Positions 34,050-42,989 of a stretch of DNA of 64,000 nt are shown one piece after another. The position numbers and the translations under genes are program-made. The notes beneath the pieces are model-generated. The model had not been told where the DNA came from. It was given only the letters and a program-made list of their open reading frames with translations, and made no database searches. The stretch's first letter is position 1; every line of letters starts with the position of its first letter. Source of the DNA: Saccharopolyspora ipomoeae. GTDB lineage: Bacteria; Actinomycetota; Actinomycetes; Mycobacteriales; Pseudonocardiaceae. Location: assembly GCF_029952525.1 (NCBI RefSeq), contig NZ_JASAOF010000024.1, positions 32,159 through 96,158 of the forward strand, read 5' to 3'.

Positions 34050-35021
34050 GTGGCGGTCGCGGTCGAGGTCCACGAGCTGGTCAAGCGGTATCCCAAGAGC
34101 CGGGCCAACGCGGTCGACGGGCTGTCCTTCCAGGTGCGTGCCGGTGAGGTCTTCGGGCTGCTCGGGCCCAACGGTGCGGGCAAGACCACCACCGTGGGAA
34201 TCCTCACCACCCGCGTCCAGCTGACCGGCGGGAAGGCGGTGGTCGCCGGGGTGGACGTGGCCGCCGACCCGGTGGCCGCGCGCCGCAAGGTCGCCGTGGT
34301 GCCGCAGCGGGTCAACCTGGACCGGTCGCTGAACTCGCGGCAGAACCTCATCTGGCACGCCACCTACCACGGTGTCGCCCGCGCCGAACGCCGTCGGCTC
34401 GCCGACGAGCTGCTGGAGCGGATGGGCCTCACCGACAAGGCCAAGGCCCGCGTCGACGACCTCTCCGGCGGGCAGGCGCAGCGGCTCATGATCGCCCGCG
34501 CGCTCATCCACCGGCCCGAGGTGCTGTTCCTCGACGAGCCCTCCACCGGGCTCGACCCGCAGGCCCGGCTGTTCGTGCACGACCGGATCGACGACCTGCG
34601 CTCCGAAGGCGTCACGGTCGTGCTCACCACCCACGACATGGACGAGGCCGAGAAGCTCTCCGACCGCGTCGGGGTCGTCGACCACGGCCGGCTGCTGACG
34701 CTGGACACCCCCGAGGCCCTGATCCGCTCGCTGCCCGGCAGCGGCACCCTCGACGCGACCCTGCGGGCCGACGGCTACGAGCCGGACAAGATCACCGGGT
34801 TGCTCTCCGAGATCCGCGGTGTCGAGCAGGTCGAGCGGATCAGCCCCGACGACGCCGCCGAGCTGCGGCTGCGGCTCTACGTCGCGTCCGAGCCCGCCGG
34901 GCTGCTCGGGCCGATCGCCCAAGCCCTGCACGAGCAGCGGATCCCGGTCAGCGACCTGTCGCTGGGCTCGGCGACGCTGGAAGACGTCTTCATCGACCTG
35001 ACCGGCCGGGAGCTGCGATGA
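34050..35021 (+). CDS. ABC exporter ATPase, DrrA-like
   Basis: 323 residues from GTG at 34050, with AGGGGGG just upstream; GTG at 34029 is an alternative. Walker A GPNGAGKTTT, signature LSGGQAQRLMIARAL, Walker B EVLFLDEPSTGLDP, switch TTHDMDE. A C-terminal ~90-residue domain (EQVERISPDDAAELRLRLY, LGSATLEDVFIDLTGRELR) is the DrrA C-terminal domain. With the permease at 35018 it likely forms a drug or lipid exporter, under the MarR protein. Confidence 0.92.
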   Translation: MAVAVEVHELVKRYPKSRANAVDGLSFQVRAGEVFGLLGPNGAGKTTTVGILTTRVQLTGGKAVVAGVDVAADPVAARRKVAVVPQRVNLDRSLNSRQNLIWHATYHGVARAERRRLADELLERMGLTDKAKARVDDLSGGQAQRLMIARALIHRPEVLFLDEPSTGLDPQARLFVHDRIDDLRSEGVTVVLTTHDMDEAEKLSDRVGVVDHGRLLTLDTPEALIRSLPGSGTLDATLRADGYEPDKITGLLSEIRGVEQVERISPDDAAELRLRLYVASEPAGLLGPIAQALHEQRIPVSDLSLGSATLEDVFIDLTGRELR

Positions 35022-35788
35022 TCTCGATCCGCGCGTTCCTCGCCGTCCTCGGGCGCGACGTGTTCGTCACCGGCCGCGAGCTGCCGAGCTTCCTGGCGCA
35101 GGTGCTGGTCCAGCCGGTGGCGCTGCTGTTCATCTTCGGCAAGGTCCTCGGCGAGCTCGGCTACACCCAGCCCGGCTACGCGCAGGTGCTGCTGCCCGGG
35201 ATGATCGCGCTCAACGCGTTCCTGGTGTCGCTGCAGAACACGTCGTTCCCGCTCGTCCTGGACTTCTCGTACTCGCGGGAGATCGAGGACCGGCTGCTGG
35301 CGCCGCTGCCGATCAGCTGGGTGGCCGTGGAGAAGATGCTCTTCGGCGCGCTGCGCGGCCTGTTCGCCGCGGTGCTGATGGTGCCGATGGGCGTGTGGAT
35401 GCTCGGCCGGATCGACTGGGACCTGAGCGGTCTGCCGTTCGCGCTGCTGTGCATGGTGCTTGGGTCGGCCTCCGGCGCGGCGGTCGGCATGACGGTCGGC
35501 GCGGCGGTGCCGCCTCGGCGGATCAACATCATGTTCGCGGTGATCCTGGCGCCGCTGATGTTCACCGGCGCCACCCAGTTCCCGTGGGCGCAGCTGGAGC
35601 ACCTGCGCTGGTTCCAGGTGCTGTGCGCGATCAACCCGCTGACCTACGTCAGCGAGGGAATGCGGGGAGCGCTGCTGCCGGGCATCCCGCACATGGCGCC
35701 GTGGGTGTGCGTGCTGGCCCTGCTGGTCGCGATGCTGCTGTTCGGGACCTTGGGGATCCGCTTCTTCCTGCGTCGCGCGCTCGACTAG
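35018..35788 (+). CDS. ABC-2 type exporter permease, DrrB-like
   Basis: 256 residues with six hydrophobic segments and the ABC-2 motif INPLTYVSEGMRGALLP near the C-terminus. Its ATG overlaps the ATPase stop by 4 bp. The LQNTSFPLVLDFSYSREIEDRLLAP segment is the usual coupling loop. No substrate can be read from the sequence. Confidence 0.9.
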   Translation: MISIRAFLAVLGRDVFVTGRELPSFLAQVLVQPVALLFIFGKVLGELGYTQPGYAQVLLPGMIALNAFLVSLQNTSFPLVLDFSYSREIEDRLLAPLPISWVAVEKMLFGALRGLFAAVLMVPMGVWMLGRIDWDLSGLPFALLCMVLGSASGAAVGMTVGAAVPPRRINIMFAVILAPLMFTGATQFPWAQLEHLRWFQVLCAINPLTYVSEGMRGALLPGIPHMAPWVCVLALLVAMLLFGTLGIRFFLRRALD

Positions 35789-36051
35789 GCATCGCTGGAC
35801 AGGGGGAAAAGATCCACACGATCAGGTGATCGGCTCTGAGTAACGAGGCTCCGCTGACGATAAACGAGAACCGTTTTCGCTGATCAGAGGCCGGAAGTCG
35901 ATCGAACCCCCGGTGCGGGCCGGTGCGGTGGTGCGTGCACGCCCGGATAACTTCCCGTCGGCATGTGATCACTCGGATCAGCTGCCCACCTCCGGGCGTC
36001 CCAAGGCGTTTCGCCCGGAGGACCACAGAGTCGACGGGCCAGGAGCCGATG

Positions 36052-36855
36052 ATGAGCCTACGTCGCACCGCCGGCGGCACCGCACGCGCGGCCCGGTCGC
36101 TCGCGGCCGCCGCGCTGGGCCTGTCATGCCTCGCGCTGACCGGATGCGCGGGCACCGCCCCCGCCGAACGGCCGCCGTACGCGATGGCCAGGGCGGACCT
36201 GGGCATGCAGGCCGACGCCACCACCTTCACCGAATTCCCCACGGCCCCCGCCGATCCGGCACCGGGCGGGGACACCGACGGCGTCGTGCTGCGGGTGCAG
36301 GCGGACACAGCGGTGCACTCCTCGCCCGGCGGACCGGTGTTCGCCAAGCTGCCCGCCAAGCAGCTCGACAACCCCACGTGGGTGCCGGTCATCGCCGAGC
36401 GAGGCAAGTGGGCTCAGGTCCTGCTCCCGTCCCGGCCGAACGGGGCCACCGGCTGGGTGCTGGAGGACCAGCGGACCCAGCGCGCCCGCACGCCCTACGC
36501 GGTCGACGTCGAGATCGACGCGCGGCGGCTCACGGTGCTCCGCGACGGCGCACCGATCGGGCAGTGGGTGGTCGGTGTCGGGGCGTCGGACTCGCCGACG
36601 CCGCGCGGCCGGACGTTCATCATGGCGGCGATCGAGGAGACGGTCACCAAGTTCAGCCCGATCATCCTGCCGCTGGGCACCCACTCCAACACCTTCAGCA
36701 CGTACGGAGGCGGGCCGGGCACGGTCGCGCTGCACGGCTGGCCGGAACCCTCGGTGTTCGGCCAGGCCAGCAGCGACGGCTGCGTCCGCGTCCCCGACGA
36801 CGCGCTGCGCCTGCTGGCAACGCTGCCACTGGGCACGCTCGTCCACCTGCGGTGA
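36052..36855 (+). CDS. L,D-transpeptidase (YkuD) lipoprotein
   Basis: 267 residues; AGGAG at 36041-36045 is best spaced for ATG 36052 (36049 is also ATG). A lipobox LALTGC places the lipidated cysteine at residue 32. An SH3-like segment (VLRVQADTAVHSSPGG...WVPVIAERGKWAQV) precedes the YkuD domain, whose active site is His228 (ALHGW) and Cys244 in SDGCVR. The usual SHGC reads SDGC here. It should form 3-3 cross-links in peptidoglycan or attach proteins to it. Confidence 0.9.
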   Translation: MSLRRTAGGTARAARSLAAAALGLSCLALTGCAGTAPAERPPYAMARADLGMQADATTFTEFPTAPADPAPGGDTDGVVLRVQADTAVHSSPGGPVFAKLPAKQLDNPTWVPVIAERGKWAQVLLPSRPNGATGWVLEDQRTQRARTPYAVDVEIDARRLTVLRDGAPIGQWVVGVGASDSPTPRGRTFIMAAIEETVTKFSPIILPLGTHSNTFSTYGGGPGTVALHGWPEPSVFGQASSDGCVRVPDDALRLLATLPLGTLVHLR

Positions 36856-36905
36856 CCCCGCCGAGGGTGGAGTTCCCCCGAGAAACCAGGAAGAGGAAGC
36901 GATCT

Positions 36906-37289
36906 ATGCGCAAGACGGCTTACATGGCGGGCGCTCTGGCAGTGGGCACCGCGGGCATGGTCATCGGTGGCACCCAGGCCTTCGCCGACAGCACCGACAA
37001 CGACGGCATCAACATCGGCAACGACAACAACACGAGCGTGCTGCCGATCCAGCTGTGCGGCAACAACATCGCGATCCTCGGCGCGGTCGTGCCGGTCGCG
37101 TCCCCGCAGAACGTGGTGTGCGCGGCCAACGCCCCGATCGAGGAGGGCCCGAGCGAGCCGCCGGCCGAGGAGCCGCCGACCGAGGTCTCGCCGGGCTACG
37201 AGCCGCCCGCGCCCTCCGACTCGACCGAGAAGCTGCCCGAGGCCCCGGCACCCGTTGCGGTGCAGGGGCACCACGCGGTGACCGGTTGA
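36906..37289 (+). CDS. Secreted chaplin-like protein with Pro/Glu-rich tail
   Basis: 127 residues from ATG at 36906 after GAGGAAG. Signal peptide to about residue 28 (QAFA/DS). The domain DNDGINIGNDNNTSVLPIQ plus LCGNNIAILGAVVP and a second Cys (VVCAAN) has the two-cysteine, Asn/Val-rich pattern of chaplins. The C-terminus (residues ~78-120) is rich in Pro and Glu and has LPEAP, which is not a clear sortase signal. It follows the L,D-transpeptidase by 50 bp, so the two may be co-expressed at the cell surface. Confidence 0.7.
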   Translation: MRKTAYMAGALAVGTAGMVIGGTQAFADSTDNDGINIGNDNNTSVLPIQLCGNNIAILGAVVPVASPQNVVCAANAPIEEGPSEPPAEEPPTEVSPGYEPPAPSDSTEKLPEAPAPVAVQGHHAVTG

Positions 37290-37439
37290 TCCCCGCCCGG
37301 ACGGATGGGCCGGCCACCTGAACGGGTGGATCTCCTGTCGCTTCTGTAGCGGCGGGCCCGGCCCGCCACTACATTCCGGTGCTGCGTAGATCGCTACGCG
37401 TAAAGAGTGGCCGTTTCGGCTCAAGCGGCCACATCGCAG

Positions 37440-37487
37440 CGGTGGTGGCTGGCGAAGTACTCCCCCTCTCTTCGCCGGTCACCACCG
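37440..37487. terminator. Strong hairpin between the chaplin-like gene and hisC
   Basis: CGGTGGTGGCTGGCGAAG (37440-37457) pairs with CTTCGCCGGTCACCACCG (37470-37487), two positions being G-U in RNA. Two smaller hairpins precede it (GGCGGGCCCGGCCCGCC near 37350 and GTGGCCG/CGGCCAC near 37406-37431). The gap 37290-37517 holds no gene; the hairpin serves both convergent genes. Confidence 0.75.
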
Positions 37488-37517
37488 TTGCTCTTTCTCC
37501 GGGCGTCTCCCGCCTTC

Positions 37518-38567
37518 TCAGCCGAACGACTTGGCCGCGGCCAGGAACGCGTCGTTCTCCGCGGGCTGGCCGATCGTCACCCGCGCGCCCTCCCCGGCGA
37601 AAGCCCGCACCACGACCCGGTTCTCGAGGCAGTGCTCGTTGAACGCGGCGGTGCGCTCACCCAGCGGCAGCCACACGAAGTTCGCCTGCGTCTCCGGGAC
37701 CTCGTAGCCCAGCGCCACCAGTTCGCGGTGCACCCGCGCCCGCTCGGCGACCACGTCGGCGCAGCGGCGGCGGAGCTCGTCCTGGGCCTGCAGCGAGGCG
37801 ATCGCGGCGGTCTGGGCCAGCGCGTTGACGCTGAACGGGATGGTGACCTTGCGCAGCGCCTCGGCGACCTTCACCGGTCCGATCGCGTAGCCGACGCGCA
37901 CGCCCGCCAGACCGTAGGCCTTCGAGAAGGTGCGCATCGACACGACGTTGTCGCGGACGCGGGTGATCTCCACGCCGTCCGGGGCGTCGGCGTCGTCGAC
38001 GAACTCGAAGTAGGCCTCGTCGAGCACCACCAGGACGTCCTCGGGAACCCGGTCCAGGAACGCGTCCAGCTCGGTCTTGCGGACCAGGGTGCCGGTGGGG
38101 TTGTTCGGCGTGCACACGAACATCAGCCGGGTCGCCGGGGTGATCGCCGCCAGCATCGCTTCGAGGTCCAGCGCGTGCTCGCCGGTCAGCGGCACCTTCA
38201 CCTGCCGGGCTCCGACGACCTGCGTGATGATCGGGTAGGCCTCGAACGAGCGCCACGGGAAGACGACCTCGTCGTCGGCGGTGCAGGTGGCCTGCACCAG
38301 CTGCTCGCACAGCGCGACCGAGCCGCAGCCGACCGCGATCCGCTCCGGCGCGACGTCGTAGTGCGCGGCCAGCGCCTCGGTCAGCGCGCCCACGCCCATG
38401 TCGGGGTAGCGGTGGACCTCGGTGGCGGCCTCGTTGATCGCCGCCACCGCGCTGGGCAGCGGGCCCTCGGAGACCTCGTTGCTGGCCAGCTTGATCGACC
38501 CCGGCACGGTCCGCCCGGCCACGTAGGGCGGCAGCTGTTCCAGGTCGGCACGGGTGCGCACGCTCAT
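37518..38567 (-). CDS. hisC: Histidinol-phosphate / aromatic aminotransferase
   Basis: 349 residues, fold-type I PLP enzyme. PLP lysine is Lys216 in MRTFSKAYGLAGVRVGY; CTPNNPTGT and LDEAYFEF carry the Asn, Asp and Tyr that bind the cofactor; the C-terminal RVTIGQPAEND holds the substrate-binding Arg. The size and motifs match the HisC2/PhhC (Pat) subgroup of actinobacteria, which can use aromatic amino acids. It stands outside a his operon, so aromatic transamination is as likely as histidine synthesis. Confidence 0.88.
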   Translation of the reverse strand: MSVRTRADLEQLPPYVAGRTVPGSIKLASNEVSEGPLPSAVAAINEAATEVHRYPDMGVGALTEALAAHYDVAPERIAVGCGSVALCEQLVQATCTADDEVVFPWRSFEAYPIITQVVGARQVKVPLTGEHALDLEAMLAAITPATRLMFVCTPNNPTGTLVRKTELDAFLDRVPEDVLVVLDEAYFEFVDDADAPDGVEITRVRDNVVSMRTFSKAYGLAGVRVGYAIGPVKVAEALRKVTIPFSVNALAQTAAIASLQAQDELRRRCADVVAERARVHRELVALGYEVPETQANFVWLPLGERTAAFNEHCLENRVVVRAFAGEGARVTIGQPAENDAFLAAAKSFG

Positions 38568-38719
38568 CGACTACTCCTACCTCGATCCGTCTCCGGAGGA
38601 CGTTAACCCGACGTCATCCACCTCCACACCACCGCTGTCCCCTTCCCGCCGCGCACCCGATCCCGGTGCCGTGCCGGGCGGGAGCGGAGGGCGCGATGAT
38701 GATGGATCCGGGAGGGGGA

Positions 38720-38783
38720 CAGTTTTAGCCATAATTGTCCGGACAAAACGGACTTCGATCATGGGTGATTATGGCTAAAACTG
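38720..38783. repeat. 64-bp hairpin element, copy 1
   Basis: CAGTTTTAGCCATAAT (38720-38735) pairs perfectly with ATTATGGCTAAAACTG (38768-38783). The 32-base loop contains GTCCGGAC and GACAAAACGGAC. It is preceded by GGGGGA and followed by CCC. A second copy is at 54433. The gap 38568-38902 contains only this element and the promoters of hisC and the hydrolase. Confidence 0.85.
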
Positions 38784-38902
38784 CCCATTGCCAATGCTCA
38801 TTGTCATCGTGACGGCCCCATCCGGGTCCTTTCGGTCACGTGTTGGTCCTTATGGATGACGGTGTTGCCCCCTGTTCACATACCTGTGGTTACCTGCCGG
38901 GC

Positions 38903-39589
38903 ATGATCCGAACCCGTACCGAGACGATCGCGCTCACCGACGGAACGGCGCTGCGACTCACCGTCGCCGAGCCCGACAACGTGGTGCGCGGAGGCCTCGT
39001 CTTCCTGCACGAGGCGCGCGGCATCACGGAGCGGGTCCGCAAGCTCTGCAGCGCGCTGGCCGAGGAGGGCTGGCTCACCGTCGCCCCGCACCTCTACCAC
39101 CGCGACGGCACCGACGAGCTCGCCGCCGACCAGTGCGAGCACGAGCAGGTCCAGAAGCTCTCCGGCGACTCGATCCTCGCCGACACCGACGCCGCGTTCC
39201 TCTGGCTGTCCGACCAGGGCGTCCCCGCCGACCGGCAGGGGATCATGGGCTTCGACATCGGCGGCTCGGCCGCGCTGGTGGTGGCCGCGAGCCGCTCGCT
39301 CGGTGCGGCGGTCAGCGTCGGCGGCACCGGCATCCTCGATCCGCTGTCGGCGAAGCTCCCGCCGCTGGTGGAGGTCGCGGGCGAGCTCTCCTGCCCGTGG
39401 CTCGGCCTCTACGGCGACGACGTGGAGGCCGGTGAGGTCGACAAGCTCCGCGAGGTCACCGACGCGGCCGAGGTCGTCACCGACGTCGTCCGCTACCCGG
39501 GTGCCGGGCACCGCTTCGACGTCGGCCCCGAGGCCGCCGACGAGGCGTGGCGCCGCGCCCGCAACTGGTTCGACCTGCACCTTCGCTGA
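38903..39589 (+). CDS. Dienelactone-hydrolase-family protein with Asp in the nucleophile position
   Basis: 228 residues from ATG at 38903 (ATG at 38840 would add 21 residues). Alpha/beta-hydrolase fold: GGLVFLHEARGITE, LAEEGWLTVAPHLYHR. The nucleophile elbow reads GFDIGG (116-121), so residue 118 is Asp where dienelactone hydrolases have Cys and esterases Ser. The general acid and base candidates are Asp172 or Asp173 and His203 (GAGHRFD). Either an Asp-nucleophile enzyme, as in dehalogenases and epoxide hydrolases, or an inactive member. Confidence 0.8.
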   Translation: MIRTRTETIALTDGTALRLTVAEPDNVVRGGLVFLHEARGITERVRKLCSALAEEGWLTVAPHLYHRDGTDELAADQCEHEQVQKLSGDSILADTDAAFLWLSDQGVPADRQGIMGFDIGGSAALVVAASRSLGAAVSVGGTGILDPLSAKLPPLVEVAGELSCPWLGLYGDDVEAGEVDKLREVTDAAEVVTDVVRYPGAGHRFDVGPEAADEAWRRARNWFDLHLR

Positions 39590-39654
39590 GGACCCGCGGT
39601 CCGGGTGACGTTCGCCCTGGCAGGAACGGCATGCGGTGGGTTAGGAAGTAGCTC

Positions 39655-41631
39655 ATGACGACCGCACCGGAGCTGTTGTGGGAACCGACTCCGGAAGGCG
39701 TGGCCGCCAGCCGGATGGCCGCCTTCCGCGCGTGGCTGCGCGAGCAGCGCGGGCTGGACCTGCCGGACTACCGCGCCCTGTGGGAGTGGTCGGTGGCCGA
39801 CCTGCCCGGTTTCTGGTCGGCGATCGCGGAGTTCTTCGACGTCGTCTTCCACGACCGCGCTGAGCAGGTGCTGCCGGAGGAGGTCATGCCGGGCGCCCGC
39901 TGGTTCCCCGGCTCCACGCTGAACTACGCCGAGCACGCGCTCCGCGCCGGCGAGGGCAAGGCCGACGACGACCTGGCGGTGGTCTTCGTCCGCGAGGACG
40001 GCCGCAGCGAGGAGATCGGCTACGGCGAGCTGCGGCACCGCGTCGCCGCCGCCCGCTCCGCGCTGGCCGAGCTCGGGGTGGGCGCCGGTGACCGGGTCGC
40101 GGCGCTGGCCCCGAACTGCCCGGAGACGCTGGTGGCGTTCCTGGCCGCCGCGAGCCTGGGCGCCACCTGGTCCTCCTGCTCCCCGGACTTCGGGACCCGC
40201 GCGGTCGCGGACCGCTTCGTGCAGATCGAGCCGAAGGTCCTCATCGCCGTCGACGGCTACTGCTACGGCGGCCGGCGCTTCGACGTCCGCGAAACCGTCG
40301 ACCAGCTCCGCGCGGAGATGCCGGGCCTGGCCGCCACGGTCCTGATCGACTACCTCGGCGAGGAGCACGGCCTGCCGGGCGCGCTGGACTGGTCGGAACT
40401 GCTGGCCCACCACCGCGGCGCCGCGCTGGAGTTCACGCCGGTGCCGTTCGACCACCCGCTGTGGATCCTGTACTCGTCGGGCACGACGGGGCTGCCGAAG
40501 GGCATCGTGCACGGGCACGGCGGCATGGTCCTGGAGCACCTCAAGGCCATCGGCCTGCACTGCGATCTCGGCCCGGGGGACCGGTTCTTCTGGTTCACCA
40601 CCACCGGCTGGATGATGTGGAACTTCCTGATCGGCGGCCTGCTGACGGGAACCACGCTGGTGATGTTCGACGGCAGCCCGGGGTACCCGTCGCTGTCGGT
40701 GCTGTGGGAGCTCGCCGCCCGGTACCGGGTGAACTTCTTCGGCACCTCGGCCCCGTTCATCCAGAGCTGCCTGAAGCGGGAGCTGCGCCCCAAGGACGAC
40801 TTCGACCTCTCGGAGCTGCGCGCGGTGGGCTCGACCGGGGCCCCGCTGACCACCGACGGGTTCCGCTGGGTCGCCGACGCGGTCGGTGCGGACGTGCAGA
40901 TCGCCAGCGTCTCCGGCGGCACGGACCTGTGCACGGCGTTCGTGGGTGCGAGCCCGGACGTCCCGGTGTGGCTGGGCGAGATCTCGTGCCCGCTGCTGGG
41001 CGCCGCGGCGGCCTCCTTCGACGAGTACGGCGAGGAGCTGCACGAGGAGGTCGGCGAGCTGGTGCTGACCAAGCCGATGCCGACGATGCCGGTGTTCTTC
41101 TGGAACGACCCGGACGGTTCTCGCCTGCGCGAGGCCTACTTCGACGAGTTCCCGGGCGTCTGGCGGCACGGCGACTGGGTCCGGATGACCGACCGCGGTT
41201 CGCTGGTGATCTACGGCCGGAGCGATTCGACGCTCAACCGGGGCGGCGTCCGGATGGGCACCGCCGAGTTCTACCGCGTGGTCGAGGGTTTCGAGCAGAT
41301 CGCCGATTCGCTGGTGATCGACACCTCCGGCGCGGGCGAGACCGACGGCGAACTCCTGTGCTTCCTGGTCCTGACCGAGGGGACCGCGCTGAAGGACGTG
41401 CTCGGCGACCTCAAGGCGGCTTTGCGCACCGAGCTCTCGCCGCGGCACGTCCCGAACCGCTTCCTCGTCGTCGACGAGATCCCGCGGACGTTGAACGGCA
41501 AGAAGCTGGAGGTTCCGGTGAAGAAGATCCTCGCCGGAACTCCGCCCGAGCGGGCCGTCAGCCGCGACGCCTTGCAGAACCCGGCGTCGCTGGAGCCGTT
41601 CGTGCAGCTCAGCAACGCTGCGAAGGAGTGA
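39655..41631 (+). CDS. aacS: Acetoacetyl-CoA synthetase
   Basis: 658 residues from ATG at 39655, after TTAGGAAG. ANL-family adenylating enzyme: the P-loop motif YSSGTTGLPKGIVHGHGG, the TTTGWMMWNFL motif specific to acetoacetyl-CoA and acetyl-CoA synthetases, DWVRMTDRGSLVIYGRSD hinge, and the C-terminal NGKKLEVPVKK with the adenylation lysine. It activates acetoacetate with ATP to acetoacetyl-CoA. The N-terminal PDYRALWEWSVADLPGFWSA region is the ACAS_N domain. No operon partner. Confidence 0.93.
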   Translation: MTTAPELLWEPTPEGVAASRMAAFRAWLREQRGLDLPDYRALWEWSVADLPGFWSAIAEFFDVVFHDRAEQVLPEEVMPGARWFPGSTLNYAEHALRAGEGKADDDLAVVFVREDGRSEEIGYGELRHRVAAARSALAELGVGAGDRVAALAPNCPETLVAFLAAASLGATWSSCSPDFGTRAVADRFVQIEPKVLIAVDGYCYGGRRFDVRETVDQLRAEMPGLAATVLIDYLGEEHGLPGALDWSELLAHHRGAALEFTPVPFDHPLWILYSSGTTGLPKGIVHGHGGMVLEHLKAIGLHCDLGPGDRFFWFTTTGWMMWNFLIGGLLTGTTLVMFDGSPGYPSLSVLWELAARYRVNFFGTSAPFIQSCLKRELRPKDDFDLSELRAVGSTGAPLTTDGFRWVADAVGADVQIASVSGGTDLCTAFVGASPDVPVWLGEISCPLLGAAAASFDEYGEELHEEVGELVLTKPMPTMPVFFWNDPDGSRLREAYFDEFPGVWRHGDWVRMTDRGSLVIYGRSDSTLNRGGVRMGTAEFYRVVEGFEQIADSLVIDTSGAGETDGELLCFLVLTEGTALKDVLGDLKAALRTELSPRHVPNRFLVVDEIPRTLNGKKLEVPVKKILAGTPPERAVSRDALQNPASLEPFVQLSNAAKE

Positions 41632-41710
41632 GCGGAGATTTGGGGGACCCCCCGTTCGAGGCCGCTGAAGGGGTGTGTAAAGTTATCTCCGGTGGCCGCG
41701 AAGGACGCCG

Positions 41711-41800
41711 GGAGGCTTCGCCTAGTCTGGTCTATGGCGCCGCACTGCTAATGCGGTTGGGGGTTACGCCCCCTCCCGGGTTCAAATCCCGGAGCCTCCG
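41711..41800 (+). tRNA. tRNA-Ser(GCU)
   Basis: Acceptor GGAGGCT (41711-41717) pairs with AGCCTCC (41793-41799), discriminator G. Anticodon stem CCGCA/TGCGG with loop CTGCTAA gives anticodon GCT. Long variable arm GGGGGTTACGCCCCC. No CCA encoded. Confidence 0.95.
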
Positions 41801-41840
41801 CAAGGGCCCTACCCTAGGGTGGGACCCGACAATTGAACAA

Positions 41841-41913
41841 GCGCCCGTAGCTCAACGGATAGAGCATCTGACTACGGATCAGAAGGTTTGGGGTTCGAAT
41901 CCCTACGGGCGCA
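41841..41913 (+). tRNA. tRNA-Arg(ACG)
   Basis: Acceptor GCGCCCG (41841-41847) pairs with CGGGCGC (41906-41912), discriminator A. Anticodon stem CTGA-type with loop CTACGGA gives ACG. It lies 40 bp after tRNA-Ser(GCU), probably on the same transcript. Confidence 0.95.
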
Positions 41914-41931
41914 CGTCTGGTCGAGACAGCA

Positions 41932-41965
41932 GAAACCCCCTCAAGCAGGGGGTTTCTTGCTTTTC
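41932..41965 (+). terminator. Rho-independent terminator after tRNA-Arg
   Basis: GAAACCCCCT (41932-41941) pairs with AGGGGGTTTC (41947-41956), then TTGCTTTT. It can also serve the convergent LysR gene. Confidence 0.85.
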
Positions 41966-42027
41966 ATGGGATCTCCTCGACCGGAGGGGAAGTGACACCG
42001 GATCGAGCGCGGACCGGGAGAGATGGG

Positions 42028-42906
42028 TCACCCCGGCCATTCCTGGTCTTCGACGACTCGGAGGAGCGCCTCCGCCGTTGGGGAGTGCCACCTGCGCTCG
42101 TCGAGGACGAGGGTCAGCGGTACCTGCGGACGTGGTGGGCGGAGGGCTTCCACGCGGCCGCGCTGGAGGGCGTCCGCGCACGCGATCTCCGGTAGGACCG
42201 AGAGGCCGAGTCCCTCTTCGACGCAGGAGCGGGCGGCTTCGATGCTGCCGAAGCGGGTGATCTGCGGGCGGATCGGGCTGCGCCGTTCGAGTTCGCGCAC
42301 GAAGTCGTCGCTGTAGCTGCACCCCTCTTCGAGCAGGAAGTAGGGGTGTTCGGCCAGTTTCGCCCAGGTCATCTCCTCGCGGGTGCTCGGGTGACCGGGT
42401 GCGGCCACCAGCGCGATCGGTTCGGCGCCGAGCGGACGCGGGCTGAGCGGGCTCGGGGCTGGGGCGTGGTCGAGGATCAGCCCGAGACCGAAGCGGCCGT
42501 CGAGAACTCCGCGGAAGGTCTCGCTGGTTCCCGCGGGAACCAGGTGCACGGTGGTTCGGGGGTGTTGCCGCCGCAGCGCCGCGATGGCTCGCGGGAGCCG
42601 GTAGGCGCAGACCGATTCGGGTGCTCCCACGACGACCTCGCCGGCGGGTTCGGTGGAGGCGGAGTCCTCGACCAGGCGTCGTTCGGCGTCGAGGACGGCG
42701 TGGGCGTGCCCGGCGGTGCGGTGCCCGGCTTCGGTGAGCCGGGCACCGTCCGGAAGACGATCGAGCAAGCGGGTGCCGAGGGCCTTCTCCAGCGCCTTGA
42801 TCCGGCTCGTCACCGTCGACTGGACCAGGTTCAGCTCCGCTGCCGCGGCCGTGAAGCTCTCGTGACGCGCCACTGCGAGGAACGTGCGCAGCAGGTCGGT
42901 GTCCAC
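42028..42906 (-). CDS. LysR-family regulator divergent from the PhzF gene
   Basis: 292 residues from GTG at 42906 (an ATG at 42951 would add 15 residues not usual for LysR). The N-terminal winged HTH is LLRTFLAVARHESFTAAAAELNLVQSTVTSRIKALEKALG; the effector domain follows with EVVVGAPESVCAYRLPRAI. It is divergently transcribed from the PhzF gene 83 bp away, the classic arrangement for a LysR activator and its target. Confidence 0.9.
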   Translation of the reverse strand: MDTDLLRTFLAVARHESFTAAAAELNLVQSTVTSRIKALEKALGTRLLDRLPDGARLTEAGHRTAGHAHAVLDAERRLVEDSASTEPAGEVVVGAPESVCAYRLPRAIAALRRQHPRTTVHLVPAGTSETFRGVLDGRFGLGLILDHAPAPSPLSPRPLGAEPIALVAAPGHPSTREEMTWAKLAEHPYFLLEEGCSYSDDFVRELERRSPIRPQITRFGSIEAARSCVEEGLGLSVLPEIACADALQRGRVEALRPPRPQVPLTLVLDERRWHSPTAEALLRVVEDQEWPG

Positions 42907-42989
42907 ACGCCCAGGGTATCGGTTCTGTCGATCGGGTGGATCGAAACTCATCGTTTGATTGAATGACCGGCCGGGGGGACAGTGAACGC

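Noticed and set aside
33319..41913. CRISPR or tandem tRNA array
   Set aside because: The tRNA genes are separated by many protein genes; no regularly spaced repeats with unique spacers were seen anywhere in the window.
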